Shown here: positions 38,522 through 47,103 of the stretch, one piece after another
Numbering within the stretch: the stretch's first letter is position 1
Layout of the letters: every line of letters starts with the position of its first letter
Assembly: GCF_002753895.1 (NCBI RefSeq)
Contig: NZ_NJER01000002.1
Location: forward strand, 248,001-312,000
Direction of reading: 5' to 3'
DNA from: Halobacteriovorax sp. JY17
Lineage (GTDB): Bacteria > Bdellovibrionota > Bacteriovoracia > Bacteriovoracales > Bacteriovoracaceae
Length of the DNA: 64,000 nt
Made by a program: the position numbers and the translations under genes
The notes under the pieces: model-generated
Seen by the model: only the letters and a program-made list of their open reading frames with translations
Told to the model about the DNA's origin: nothing
Database searches by the model: none

Positions 38522-39477
38522 ATTTCTAGAAGCCAGTCATTTACTGGCTCAGGTAAAGAGTCTGGCCTTTGGTAGTTAGGGTCAGGCTTAGGAAAGAGTT
38601 CACTCTTTTTGACTTTGAGGGGAGCTAAGTCATCCTTTGGAATCCAATCATTAGAAGGCTTAGGTAAGTCTGTAATCTCTGTATTATTATCTTCCTTACT
38701 TGGAAAGAGTTCGATATTTCCAATAACATCATCAATCTTCTTAAGTGTGGACTCTTGAGTTGTAAGTTCTCTAGAATATTTGAAAAGTTTTAACTTATCT
38801 AGAGAAGCAAGCTTAGGAGATTTTTCAAAACTTGATGTTTGATAAATAGTCTTTGATAAGAAAGCGAGTTTTCTTAGTAAATCAAAGTGGAGAGGTCTTG
38901 TTAAAAGATTAATCTCCTCTGGTGATGATTTCGTAAAAGTTTTAATCCAAGGAGTGAGCAGAGTTATCTTCTTATCAAGCTTTAAAAGTTCTAAGTTCTT
39001 TAGAGACTTATTCTGAGATTTTTGAGTGAGATAAGTTTGATAATACTTATACTTAATAATAATGTTTAGATCTCTGATCACGGCCTTAAGTATCCAGTGA
39101 GCAAAAGGAGAGAGATCTTCTTTATATTTTCTCTCTATTTTCATAAGCTCATTAATTTCACTTTGATTCACTCTCGCAGTTTTATAGTCAGATGTTTTAA
39201 AGAAAGATAGGACTGATTTATATGTTTCCATCTTTATGAGAATGTAGAGTTCATTTTTAGGGATTCTACTAAAAAAAGTATCACTTAGAATAACGTCAGT
39301 AAGAACCTCATCTTTGTCTGATTTACTGAGTTCATAGTGATTTATTGAATCTATTAAAATTTGGTATTCAGCGGGTGTTCCTGTGGATTCTAGATGTATT
39401 TTTCCTTTATATGCATCTCTAAAGTCAGTTGCATGAATATTTATAAAGAAAAGAAGGGGGAGGATTAGTGCAATCAT
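38518..39477 (-). CDS. Exported protein with a repeated C-terminal motif, function unknown
   Basis: A 319-residue protein with a signal peptide ('MIALILPLLFFINIHA'). The body is charged and helix-rich. The last 75 residues contain two copies of a motif, 'ELFPSKEDN...LPKPSNDW' and 'ELFPKPDPN...LPEPVNDW', and the chain ends five residues after the second. I recognise no family. It overlaps the gene before it by four bases and is the last of a three-gene exported-protein set. Confidence 0.7.
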   Translation of the reverse strand: MIALILPLLFFINIHATDFRDAYKGKIHLESTGTPAEYQILIDSINHYELSKSDKDEVLTDVILSDTFFSRIPKNELYILIKMETYKSVLSFFKTSDYKTARVNQSEINELMKIERKYKEDLSPFAHWILKAVIRDLNIIIKYKYYQTYLTQKSQNKSLKNLELLKLDKKITLLTPWIKTFTKSSPEEINLLTRPLHFDLLRKLAFLSKTIYQTSSFEKSPKLASLDKLKLFKYSRELTTQESTLKKIDDVIGNIELFPSKEDNNTEITDLPKPSNDWIPKDDLAPLKVKKSELFPKPDPNYQRPDSLPEPVNDWLLEI

Positions 39478-40553
39478 TTTTTCACCTCTTGTACACTTTC
39501 TTTTTTAGATACCTCTAGAAGAGAGTCATTTGTGAGAGTATTCTTCTTTGTATTTAAGAGAAAGAACTTTCCATGATAAGGAAGAATAAGTTTATCGTCC
39601 ATATTAATGATGGAGCTGACCCATTTGAAAGAACTTAATATTTCAACGTCTTTATTCTCTAAGTTGATTGAACTTGCTTCGTAAGTTTCTTCCCTGTTCT
39701 CTTTCGTCGCATTCTTTATGAAGTAGAGTTTCTTATCAGAACTATCGCAAATAATAGATCCACGATCGTTATACTTGCTATCGTAAATAATACTTCCTTT
39801 GGAAATTTGAAAGTTTTTTATTGGATACTTTGTTATGGAAGAATACTTTGCGATATTTCTTGTTCCAAACGTTCCTAGGAAGAGCGAGTCTTCGTTGATA
39901 CAAAGTTCATACCTTGAGAATTCATTTTCAGCCTTTAAGAGAAGGTTTGATTTGGTACTGTTTCTATCGAACTCTATAACCCCTGCAACAGCATCTGTAT
40001 TTAAATCTGAAAATAAAATGATCTTATCATTTAACATTACTCTTTGAGGAATGAAGTAGGGATTCTTATTGTTTTGTAGTTTTATTTCAAATGAAGTTCC
40101 AAGTGTCTTTAGGCTCGTAAAGTAAATGGTCATCTTGTAAGGATTGAAGTAGGAAACCCATGAATCATTTAAGTGTAATCGAGCATCTATGCCTTCACCT
40201 AGAAAGTTAGTCTTCTTTTCTCCGTAGCTAGTAAGGTAGATCTTATTGAGTTTTCTAACACTAAGGTAAGTATGAAAGTTTTCATTTTGTTCAATTATTT
40301 GAAATTTCTTAGTTGAGCTTGAAATAATATTATATTGTGAGCCTTCTTTTCCTTTTAGAACTTCTTCAACATTGTAATTTGTTGAAAGAAGTAGGCTTCC
40401 TGATCGTCTTTGGTAATAAGAAAATTTTCCATCTTTTGAGATGAAGCGAAGATTATTGGTCGCTTGTTTCGTTGCCATCTCTGGAAGAGTTATCTCTGCC
40501 TTTGAAAAATTTATTAAGGCCATAAATATAATAAAATACTTATTTAATTCCAT
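39474..40553 (-). CDS. Exported protein, possible beta-propeller, function unknown
   Basis: A 359-residue protein with a short signal peptide ending near 'NFSKAEI'. It is rich in short beta strands separated by turns (for example 'LRFISKDGKFSYYQRRSGSLL' in part, and 'FLGTFGTRNIAKYSS'), with YWTD/TolB-like spacing that suggests a propeller, but no blade motif is firm. It sits between two other unknown exported proteins, overlapping the first by 14 bases and the next by four. Confidence 0.7.
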   Translation of the reverse strand: MELNKYFIIFMALINFSKAEITLPEMATKQATNNLRFISKDGKFSYYQRRSGSLLLSTNYNVEEVLKGKEGSQYNIISSSTKKFQIIEQNENFHTYLSVRKLNKIYLTSYGEKKTNFLGEGIDARLHLNDSWVSYFNPYKMTIYFTSLKTLGTSFEIKLQNNKNPYFIPQRVMLNDKIILFSDLNTDAVAGVIEFDRNSTKSNLLLKAENEFSRYELCINEDSLFLGTFGTRNIAKYSSITKYPIKNFQISKGSIIYDSKYNDRGSIICDSSDKKLYFIKNATKENREETYEASSINLENKDVEILSSFKWVSSIINMDDKLILPYHGKFFLLNTKKNTLTNDSLLEVSKKESVQEVKK

Positions 40554-42510
40554 AGAGCGTCCATGTTTCTAGCGGATGTAGTTCTTTATAGTTGGCAACA
40601 GAATTAAAAATCATATTCCAAGCAATATTCTTAGGAGTATGGATATCAGAAATTGCGCCTCTAAAAACCAATTCTGTTTTATCTTTCTCCTCTACAATTC
40701 CGTCAATAATAAAAGGTAGAGGCTTACATTCATTAAGAGATATTCTTTGGAAAATTAGAGGGTAGAGATCTTCTGCGCAACCGATTCCGTGTATAATTCC
40801 AGTCTTTGTGTTGGAAAAAAAGAATTTAAGAGCCGTTAAATTTCTTATTGTCTTAGATTCCTTTCTGAGTGAATCATTTACTAAATTTGAAGTTGCATAC
40901 TTTTCATTGGAAAATGATGTTGGAAAATAGTCATATAGAACTTTCCCCTCATATTTTAAGTAATCAATGAGCTTTGTCTCGTAATAAATTTCTTTAGGGC
41001 AATGGATTGAGGTGCAGTTGCTCGGATCGTAAACAATATGGCATCCTGTTTTGTATCCCAGCCTATTTGGGTTATATATATTTGAGTTTACAAGCTTGCA
41101 TGAAATATCAAAAGGAGTTCTCTCGGCCTTCTTTAATATTTTTGAGATGACAATATCTTCAGACAGAGGGCTGTTCTTGGAAGCTCCAGGAACATATGAG
41201 TAGCACTCTTTTAATTCAGAGGCTAAATTTTTAAAGCAAATTTTAAGAGGCCATCCCTTTGAATTATTGGCATCAATATTTAACTTGGCAAAGCTTAAAT
41301 TTGCCTCTGAAGCACAGGTAAACTCTGTTGAGGAAAATTCAGCCTTTCTGAAGTGGCTTAGTAGTCTATGGGTATTAATAATACCTTCATTATCAACGGA
41401 GCCTGGGCAGTCGTGATACTTTGTAATAAGCTGACTACTATTTAGAGAGTCTGATATGCTTTCGCAATTCTCTAAAGGATATGATGAAGGGTGCTTGCTA
41501 TTACCTTTTGTTAGACAGTATTTGGGCTCATTTTTAAACTTTAGTGCACATTTTCTTAAATCATTCTTGTTAACAGTATCCTTCCCTAGAACATTCTTGC
41601 ACTTATAGCTAAGTAGGTAATCAGGCTCTTCTCCTGTCACTATTTGAGACCAAATATCTTTGGCAAGATACTTGTCGCAGAATTGTTCTTGATTATCAAT
41701 ATTTTCACATAAGTTCTTTAAGTATGTTCTTTGAAAGTATGGAATAAGTGGGGTGAGTCTTTCAGCAGTATTTATCCTTGATTGTAAAACAGACCTTCTC
41801 TTTCTTTGAATAGGGCTGATTGCAGGAAGAATAAGTTTTGCTTTGTCTCCACGGCTGAGAGTCTCATGAAGTCCACAAAGAAAGGGAGTATTTGGGTTTC
41901 TCTGCCAGTCGTTTAGAATTTGAACACATTGATTACTTGTCGTAGGAGTTGTTAGAGTAATACTTTTCATAGTATTCGCAAGATTACCTCGTTCAAATAA
42001 CTTTTCGAGTTCTTTATTATTGATACATTTCTTCTTAAAATATAACTCTAAGAAATTACTCTTTGTGAGTAACGCTCTCTCCCTCTTGTTATCTTTGTCT
42101 ATGAAATTAACGATAACTCTATTTACAAGGCCTCTCGAAGTTTTAATGAGATCATTTTGAAAGAGAGAGATTAATCTACATTCATCAGTCTGATCTTTTA
42201 TAAAATTTAGATATCTATTTTCACTATTTAAAAGAAGAGACTTCACAAAGAATGGATCGAGCTTTATTTCTTTAACTTGTTCATCATCAGTTATAAGAAG
42301 GCTCTTTTTCTCCGCTTCTTTTATAAGAGTAGAATATTGATTTTTTTCAATATCAATAACTTCAAGTAAGGACTCAATGATACCTGGAGTGGTTTCAATC
42401 TTAGCTTCAATATTTTCTTGTGAATAACTAGGAAAAATATATGCCTGGGACAAGAGCCCCAGGCAAAGTATTTTTTTAAAGAATAGTTTTTGCCAAAATT
42501 GAGGCAACAT
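40540..42510 (-). CDS. Cysteine-rich exported protein, function unknown
   Basis: About 656 residues from the ATG at 42510; the open frame reaches 42546 but overlaps the upstream gene further. A hydrophobic signal ('ILCLGLLSQAYIFPSYSQ') is followed by a mature part with 20 cysteines spread throughout, an even number that suggests many disulfides. I see no catalytic motif or known domain. It is coupled to two smaller exported proteins. A terminator-like hairpin lies inside its signal-peptide codons. The start is uncertain because no good ribosome site is found. Confidence 0.7.
   Translation of the reverse strand: MLPQFWQKLFFKKILCLGLLSQAYIFPSYSQENIEAKIETTPGIIESLLEVIDIEKNQYSTLIKEAEKKSLLITDDEQVKEIKLDPFFVKSLLLNSENRYLNFIKDQTDECRLISLFQNDLIKTSRGLVNRVIVNFIDKDNKRERALLTKSNFLELYFKKKCINNKELEKLFERGNLANTMKSITLTTPTTSNQCVQILNDWQRNPNTPFLCGLHETLSRGDKAKLILPAISPIQRKRRSVLQSRINTAERLTPLIPYFQRTYLKNLCENIDNQEQFCDKYLAKDIWSQIVTGEEPDYLLSYKCKNVLGKDTVNKNDLRKCALKFKNEPKYCLTKGNSKHPSSYPLENCESISDSLNSSQLITKYHDCPGSVDNEGIINTHRLLSHFRKAEFSSTEFTCASEANLSFAKLNIDANNSKGWPLKICFKNLASELKECYSYVPGASKNSPLSEDIVISKILKKAERTPFDISCKLVNSNIYNPNRLGYKTGCHIVYDPSNCTSIHCPKEIYYETKLIDYLKYEGKVLYDYFPTSFSNEKYATSNLVNDSLRKESKTIRNLTALKFFFSNTKTGIIHGIGCAEDLYPLIFQRISLNECKPLPFIIDGIVEEKDKTELVFRGAISDIHTPKNIAWNMIFNSVANYKELHPLETWTLYGIK
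42430..42464 (-). terminator. Terminator-like hairpin inside the signal-peptide codons of the Cys-rich protein
   Basis: On the minus strand, GCCTGGG / CCCAGGC (42458-42464 and 42443-42449) with an 8-base loop is followed by ATATATTTTT. It begins 12 bases after the oxidoreductase stop. It could terminate or attenuate transcription into the downstream exported-protein genes. Confidence 0.6.
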
Positions 42511-44491
42511 CTTCGATTTCAACTGCATCAGTATTTGTTTTCTCATTCTTTGATGAGTGGAAATTAATCATACAATACGAGCAAGCTGTTGCAAGCTTTG
42601 GAGCCTTTGTTTCTCCAATTTGCTCAAGTCTCTTCTCAGCAAGGTGCACACCTTCTGGAAGCTCGTACCACATATTTCCACCGCCCATTCCACAGCACAT
42701 GGCCTTGTCTTTATTCATCTCCATTTCTTTTATACTTGCTCCAGAGGCCTTAAGTATTTCTCTTGGAGCATTGTATTCGCCGTGGTGACGACCTAAATAA
42801 CAAGGGTCGTGAAATGTAAGCTCTTCATTAAGCTTTTTCTCTGGTTTTAGTTTACCACTTCTGATCAATTCTGCCAGTAATTCAGTGTGGTGAACTGTCT
42901 CAAATTCACCGTCTTCGAACTTTCCATACTCTTTTCCAATTGTATGTAGGCAGTGAGGGCAGTGAGTGACAACTTTGTCGAAATCATATTGATTCATATT
43001 GGCAATATTTTCGATAGCAATTTCATAGAATGTGTATTCATCACCAAATCTTCTGATCGGATCACCATTACATTTCTCTGTTTTTCCCATCACTGCGAAG
43101 CTAACTCCAGCTTTTGTAAGTAGTTTAACAGTGTCTTGAACAACCTTTTGGTTATTGGCATCATATGAGCCAGCACAACCAACATAGTAGAGGTAATCAA
43201 CTTTCTTACCGGCTTCAATTACAGGAACATCCATTCCATCGGCCCAGTTGAATCTGTCATCTTGCGTGATTCCCCAAGGGTTTCCATTATTTCTCACTTT
43301 ATTTACAGCATCAGCAGCCGCTGGAGGTATGTCTCCAAGGGTAAGAGTTTTATACCTTTTCGCTTCCATGATGATGTCAACGTGTTCGATATTGGCCGGA
43401 CATTCTTCCATACAAGCACCACAAGTCGTACAGGCGTCAAGCTCGTTTGAAGCGTAGAGTGGATTTTCCCAAATATCGGCGTCTTTTTCACCTTTTGCTT
43501 CTACTTCAAGAACAAAGTCTCTCGCTTTTGTGATAATTGTTTTTGGATTTAAGTTCTTTCCTGCGTTTAGCGCTGGGCAAACATTTGTACATCTTCCACA
43601 CTCAACACAAGTTAGAAGATCAATTCTATTCTTTGCAGTAAGTTCTGATAATCTACCCAGTCCAAAGGTTTCAGCATTCTCATCTTCAAAGTTCATTGGT
43701 TTTAGAACTGCACCTCTTCTTGGTGGAGTAATTAAAGCTTGAAAAGGTAACATGAAAATATGAGAAAATTTTGAGTGACCAATACTTGCGACGAAGGCCA
43801 TTGTATTTGCCATATGGAAGAACCATAAAACTCTGTAGATAGTTGCAAGAGTACCATCTCCCATATTAAAAGTTTGGAATAGGCTTGCTAGACACCAACC
43901 AATTGGGGCCCAAGTTCTTTCGCCTTCTGGCATTCCTGTTCCAAGAATTCTAATACCCTCAATTAAGTAACCAATAATAACAAGGGCGGAAAGCATTCCA
44001 TACATGAAGAGTTCTTGCTTTGGCTTACTGGCAGATAGGTAATCAGGCTTATTTATATATCTTCTCTTAAATGCCATGGCGAGACCAACAAGGACCATTA
44101 GTCCTGCAATATCAGCGAGAAATGATACTGTTATATAAAGTGGTCCCTTAAAAATTTTAAAAGGAGTGTCGTAGTGAATGGCCACTAAGTCTGTAGCAAT
44201 CCAGAGAATGAAAAATCCCCAGAAGATAAGCCCGTGAAAGATTTTTACATCTTTAGATCTTGGGACCTTTCCAGTTAGAAATGCAGTTTTAAAAAACGCG
44301 CCCCAATTTAATTTTTCTGGAAGTAATCTCTTTAGTCCTTTTATACCTTCGCCAGCAGTGATGAATATGACTTTGTCATAAAACCCTTTGGCCATGTAGG
44401 CGAGACTTGCAAAAAATAAAACATACATTGCCACCTTGAACGATGGGGGTATGTTCCACATAATTTCGCGTGATGCCATAGTTGCGTCCAT
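42476..44491 (-). CDS. Membrane-bound iron-sulfur oxidoreductase, EtfD/HdrD-like
   Basis: A 671-residue protein in three parts: an N-terminal nitrate-reductase-gamma-like membrane domain of about five helices; two [4Fe-4S] ferredoxin sites near 295 ('CVECGRCTNVCP') and 351 ('CTTCGACMEECP'); and two CCG (heterodisulfide-reductase-type) modules ending in 'CCGMGGGNMWYE' near 600. This architecture matches the membrane ETF:(mena)quinone oxidoreductase EtfD of mycobacteria and relatives. It probably passes electrons from ETF or another soluble donor to the quinone pool. No etfAB is in the window. Ribosome site AGGAG. Confidence 0.85.
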   Translation of the reverse strand: MDATMASREIMWNIPPSFKVAMYVLFFASLAYMAKGFYDKVIFITAGEGIKGLKRLLPEKLNWGAFFKTAFLTGKVPRSKDVKIFHGLIFWGFFILWIATDLVAIHYDTPFKIFKGPLYITVSFLADIAGLMVLVGLAMAFKRRYINKPDYLSASKPKQELFMYGMLSALVIIGYLIEGIRILGTGMPEGERTWAPIGWCLASLFQTFNMGDGTLATIYRVLWFFHMANTMAFVASIGHSKFSHIFMLPFQALITPPRRGAVLKPMNFEDENAETFGLGRLSELTAKNRIDLLTCVECGRCTNVCPALNAGKNLNPKTIITKARDFVLEVEAKGEKDADIWENPLYASNELDACTTCGACMEECPANIEHVDIIMEAKRYKTLTLGDIPPAAADAVNKVRNNGNPWGITQDDRFNWADGMDVPVIEAGKKVDYLYYVGCAGSYDANNQKVVQDTVKLLTKAGVSFAVMGKTEKCNGDPIRRFGDEYTFYEIAIENIANMNQYDFDKVVTHCPHCLHTIGKEYGKFEDGEFETVHHTELLAELIRSGKLKPEKKLNEELTFHDPCYLGRHHGEYNAPREILKASGASIKEMEMNKDKAMCCGMGGGNMWYELPEGVHLAEKRLEQIGETKAPKLATACSYCMINFHSSKNEKTNTDAVEIEDVASILAKTIL

Positions 44492-44634
44492 AACTCTTCT
44501 CCTAGAGTGATTAAGCTAATCAATTTTCTTTTCAGTTTCCTTAATAGAATAGTTGATTTAGGGTAATAAATGAATGAGAAATTTTAGGCACATAGGCCAT
44601 TTCATTAAATATAGACCTCTGTAGGGATAAAAAC

Positions 44635-45159
44635 TTGATCAATTTACTATTAGAATCAAAAGTCATAAGTATTAATGTCGTATTATTGATCGTTTTAGGT
44701 CTTAAGAAATATTTTGCAACAAATAATTATAGAGAATTTAAATTTCTTGAGTACTTTAGTCTTCTACTGTTTTTTATTGTTCCTTTGTTGGGGCTAGAAA
44801 GAAAGATTGCGGTTAATTTATCAGTAACATCTCTAGGCTGTTTCGTTGCTTGTTTAATTTATCCACATTTACTTACTTATTTAAAAGAAGGGGAGTTAAA
44901 ACAAAAGAAGAGGGCCATACAAAAGATTCCATTTCTATTTATTGTAATTTTCTTTACGATGTCTAATCACGTTGAGTTGTTGTACGCATATATATTTATC
45001 GGACTTGTGATTCTTGTCTTAAAGAGAAGCCTAGCAGGAGCGTTTTTTTCCTGGCCATTTCTACTTTCGGGATTTTTTGAAAATTCCGCTATAATGGTTA
45101 CTCTAGTCACAATTTCTTTTGCTGTAGGAATTTACTTATTTGAGGATAAGAATGTTTAA
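44635..45159 (+). CDS. Integral membrane protein, function unknown
   Basis: A 174-residue protein with about six hydrophobic segments and short loops. I recognise no family. It uses a TTG start supported by AGGGA seven bases upstream. It overlaps the next gene by eight bases, so the two are probably made together. Confidence 0.65.
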   Translation: MINLLLESKVISINVVLLIVLGLKKYFATNNYREFKFLEYFSLLLFFIVPLLGLERKIAVNLSVTSLGCFVACLIYPHLLTYLKEGELKQKKRAIQKIPFLFIVIFFTMSNHVELLYAYIFIGLVILVLKRSLAGAFFSWPFLLSGFFENSAIMVTLVTISFAVGIYLFEDKNV

Positions 45160-46180
45160 AAAACTTATAATAATATCATTTATTTTTATAATGGCTTCAT
45201 GTTCAAAAGTAGAAACAATAGGGCTTAAAACACATAATTTTAATTCAAGACCTAAGAGAATTGTGTGGATTCAGGTTGCTGGATTAACCGAGGAGCACTT
45301 TGCCCTTGCAAAATTTACAAGATCAGCAGTAGAGGAGAAAATTTCATTTGAAAACTCATCATGCATGGGAAAACTATGGAATTTTAACCTCTATGAATTA
45401 CGGCCAGATGCTACATCAGGTTTTCTATCTCAATCATTTGGAACAAAGAATATCACTGGCCAATGTTCAGACTATGAAAATGAGCCGCTTTGGTCTTACC
45501 TTCATCGAATTGGTTTTAAGGTGAGTGTTTTAGAAAATGGTGCAAGTGATAAGCAGTCTCTTATTAACTCTTGGAAGTGTAACTCGGAAAAGAATGTTAT
45601 CCCTAAAGTAACTAGTCTTTGGAAAATGGCTGATTCCTCTAATGAAAAGGCAAAGAGGTTTCACTTTCAAGAAGAAATGGAATTCAATGATGGAGATATT
45701 CTCTACGATAGAAGTTGTAAGGCGGGAATTTGCTATGCGAGCCTCTATAATAATGCCATCGAAATGTATAAAAATCTTTTAACAAAAACAGTTCGCAGCA
45801 TGCTTATTGTTAGAGATTTTAGTTTGGAAAGTGCTATCGCTCGAAAAGACATTGAAAATGTTCGAGATAGGATTAATGGCCTTGAGAAGCTTTATGGGTT
45901 CTTTATAAATGAAGTAGATAAAAAGAGAGATGTGTTGCTCGTTTTGACTGGTTCTGGTGGAAGAAATATAGAACTTCCAAGAAGAGGAAAGCAGTGGGAA
46001 AAGTTCGATCAAAAAGGAAGTTTTGTCATCTATAAGAGAAACTCTCTTATGTCACCTGTTCTTGCTGAAGGGGCTGGCTCTGAAAACTTTTGCGGGCTCT
46101 ATGACGAGAGTGAAATATTTAAGAGATTTCTATGGTCTCCTGAAGAAAAGAAAATCCCTCTCGATTTAATCAATCTCTAG
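45152..46180 (+). CDS. Lipoprotein, possibly with a degenerate alkaline-phosphatase-like fold
   Basis: A 342-residue protein with a lipoprotein signal (lipobox 'IMASC'). The first strand 'KRIVWIQVAGLTEEHF' and the late 'DVLLVLTGSGGRNIELPRRG' recall the alkaline phosphatase/sulfatase superfamily layout, but the metal-binding Asp/His residues (normally a DHG near 'LTG') are absent. Function is unknown and the fold is a guess. The start at 45152 is favoured over 45140 by signal-peptide position. Its stop overlaps the convergent hslO stop. Confidence 0.65.
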   Translation: MFKKLIIISFIFIMASCSKVETIGLKTHNFNSRPKRIVWIQVAGLTEEHFALAKFTRSAVEEKISFENSSCMGKLWNFNLYELRPDATSGFLSQSFGTKNITGQCSDYENEPLWSYLHRIGFKVSVLENGASDKQSLINSWKCNSEKNVIPKVTSLWKMADSSNEKAKRFHFQEEMEFNDGDILYDRSCKAGICYASLYNNAIEMYKNLLTKTVRSMLIVRDFSLESAIARKDIENVRDRINGLEKLYGFFINEVDKKRDVLLVLTGSGGRNIELPRRGKQWEKFDQKGSFVIYKRNSLMSPVLAEGAGSENFCGLYDESEIFKRFLWSPEEKKIPLDLINL

Positions 46181-47022
46181 TGGTTGATATTTACTATCTC
46201 ATCTCTTGTGATGAGGTAGTAAGTCTTGCAGTAATCGCATTTTGCTTCTAGTTCATTCTTACTTTCAAATATTTCATCAATGCCAGAAGAAAGACAGAGA
46301 GATGATATAGAGCGAACCATTCTCTCTCTAGAGCAATTACACTTAAACTCTACAAGTTTACTACCAAGGTAAGTAAAGCCTAGGGATTCAAAGTGTCCTT
46401 GTATTTCAGTTTGCTGTGTTGTGGACTTTGAAAAAATTTCTTTAATATGCTTTTGAGATTTTACCCAATACTCGGCAGGAGATAGTTGAGTAGAGTCGGC
46501 TTCTTCTTTGTCCACATTTGTTTGTGGTAACTGTTGAATCATTACACTTTGATCAGAGTTGTCACTGAGGTGTATATCCGCTTTTAATTGATAAGAGTCT
46601 TGTAGAATCTTATTTACGACTTGATGAAAACTAATATTATTAAGTTCGATAACTGAAGTGTATGGACTTGGATTATTTGGAAATATTTTAGAAAGCCTAC
46701 AAGTTCCAGTGATCTTTTCTGGAAAAGTATTAAAGTTTTCAGGCATAAGGAGAGTTCTCATTCTTCCTGCAAAATTCATCTCTATCTTTAGTTTAAAATA
46801 AGGCTCATTAGAATCAATAAAGAGGCCTAGACCTTCACCGGACTTTAAAAGAGAGATAAGGTTTTGGGCCGTAAGTATGGAATCCCTGAAATAGGCAAAA
46901 CCATCAGACTTAACATCGTGAATTATTGCTAGGTCGTGAATAAGTTTCTGTCCATCTAGAAAGTGAACAGTGAAATTATTCTCTCTATCTAAAAAACTAT
47001 ATAATCTACTCTCATCTAACAT
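46177..47022 (-). CDS. hslO: Hsp33 redox-regulated chaperone
   Basis: A cytoplasmic holdase (281 aa) activated by oxidation. The zinc-binding cysteines are C228 and C230 ('FKCNCSRERM') and C262 and C265 ('KCDYCKTYYLI'), the exact Hsp33 pattern. The N-terminal domain has 'TAQNLISLLKSGEGLGLFID', fitting the family though divergent. It is divergent from the AddB-like gene, with which it shares a short upstream region. Confidence 0.9.
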   Translation of the reverse strand: MLDESRLYSFLDRENNFTVHFLDGQKLIHDLAIIHDVKSDGFAYFRDSILTAQNLISLLKSGEGLGLFIDSNEPYFKLKIEMNFAGRMRTLLMPENFNTFPEKITGTCRLSKIFPNNPSPYTSVIELNNISFHQVVNKILQDSYQLKADIHLSDNSDQSVMIQQLPQTNVDKEEADSTQLSPAEYWVKSQKHIKEIFSKSTTQQTEIQGHFESLGFTYLGSKLVEFKCNCSRERMVRSISSLCLSSGIDEIFESKNELEAKCDYCKTYYLITRDEIVNINH

Positions 47023-47042
47023 TATGCTTTTAACCTTTTTTT

Positions 47043-47050
47043 GCTATGAT
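47043..47050 (+). promoter_or_regulatory. Predicted extended -10 promoter of the addBA-like operon
   Basis: TGC-TATGAT (-10 at 47045-47050) lies 53 bases before the GTG start; the -35 is poor, as is allowed with an extended -10. Confidence 0.4.
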
Positions 47051-47103
47051 TATCACTGAAATCTTTAACACAGCGAGACTTGTTGTGTCATGGGGAAAAT
47101 CTT

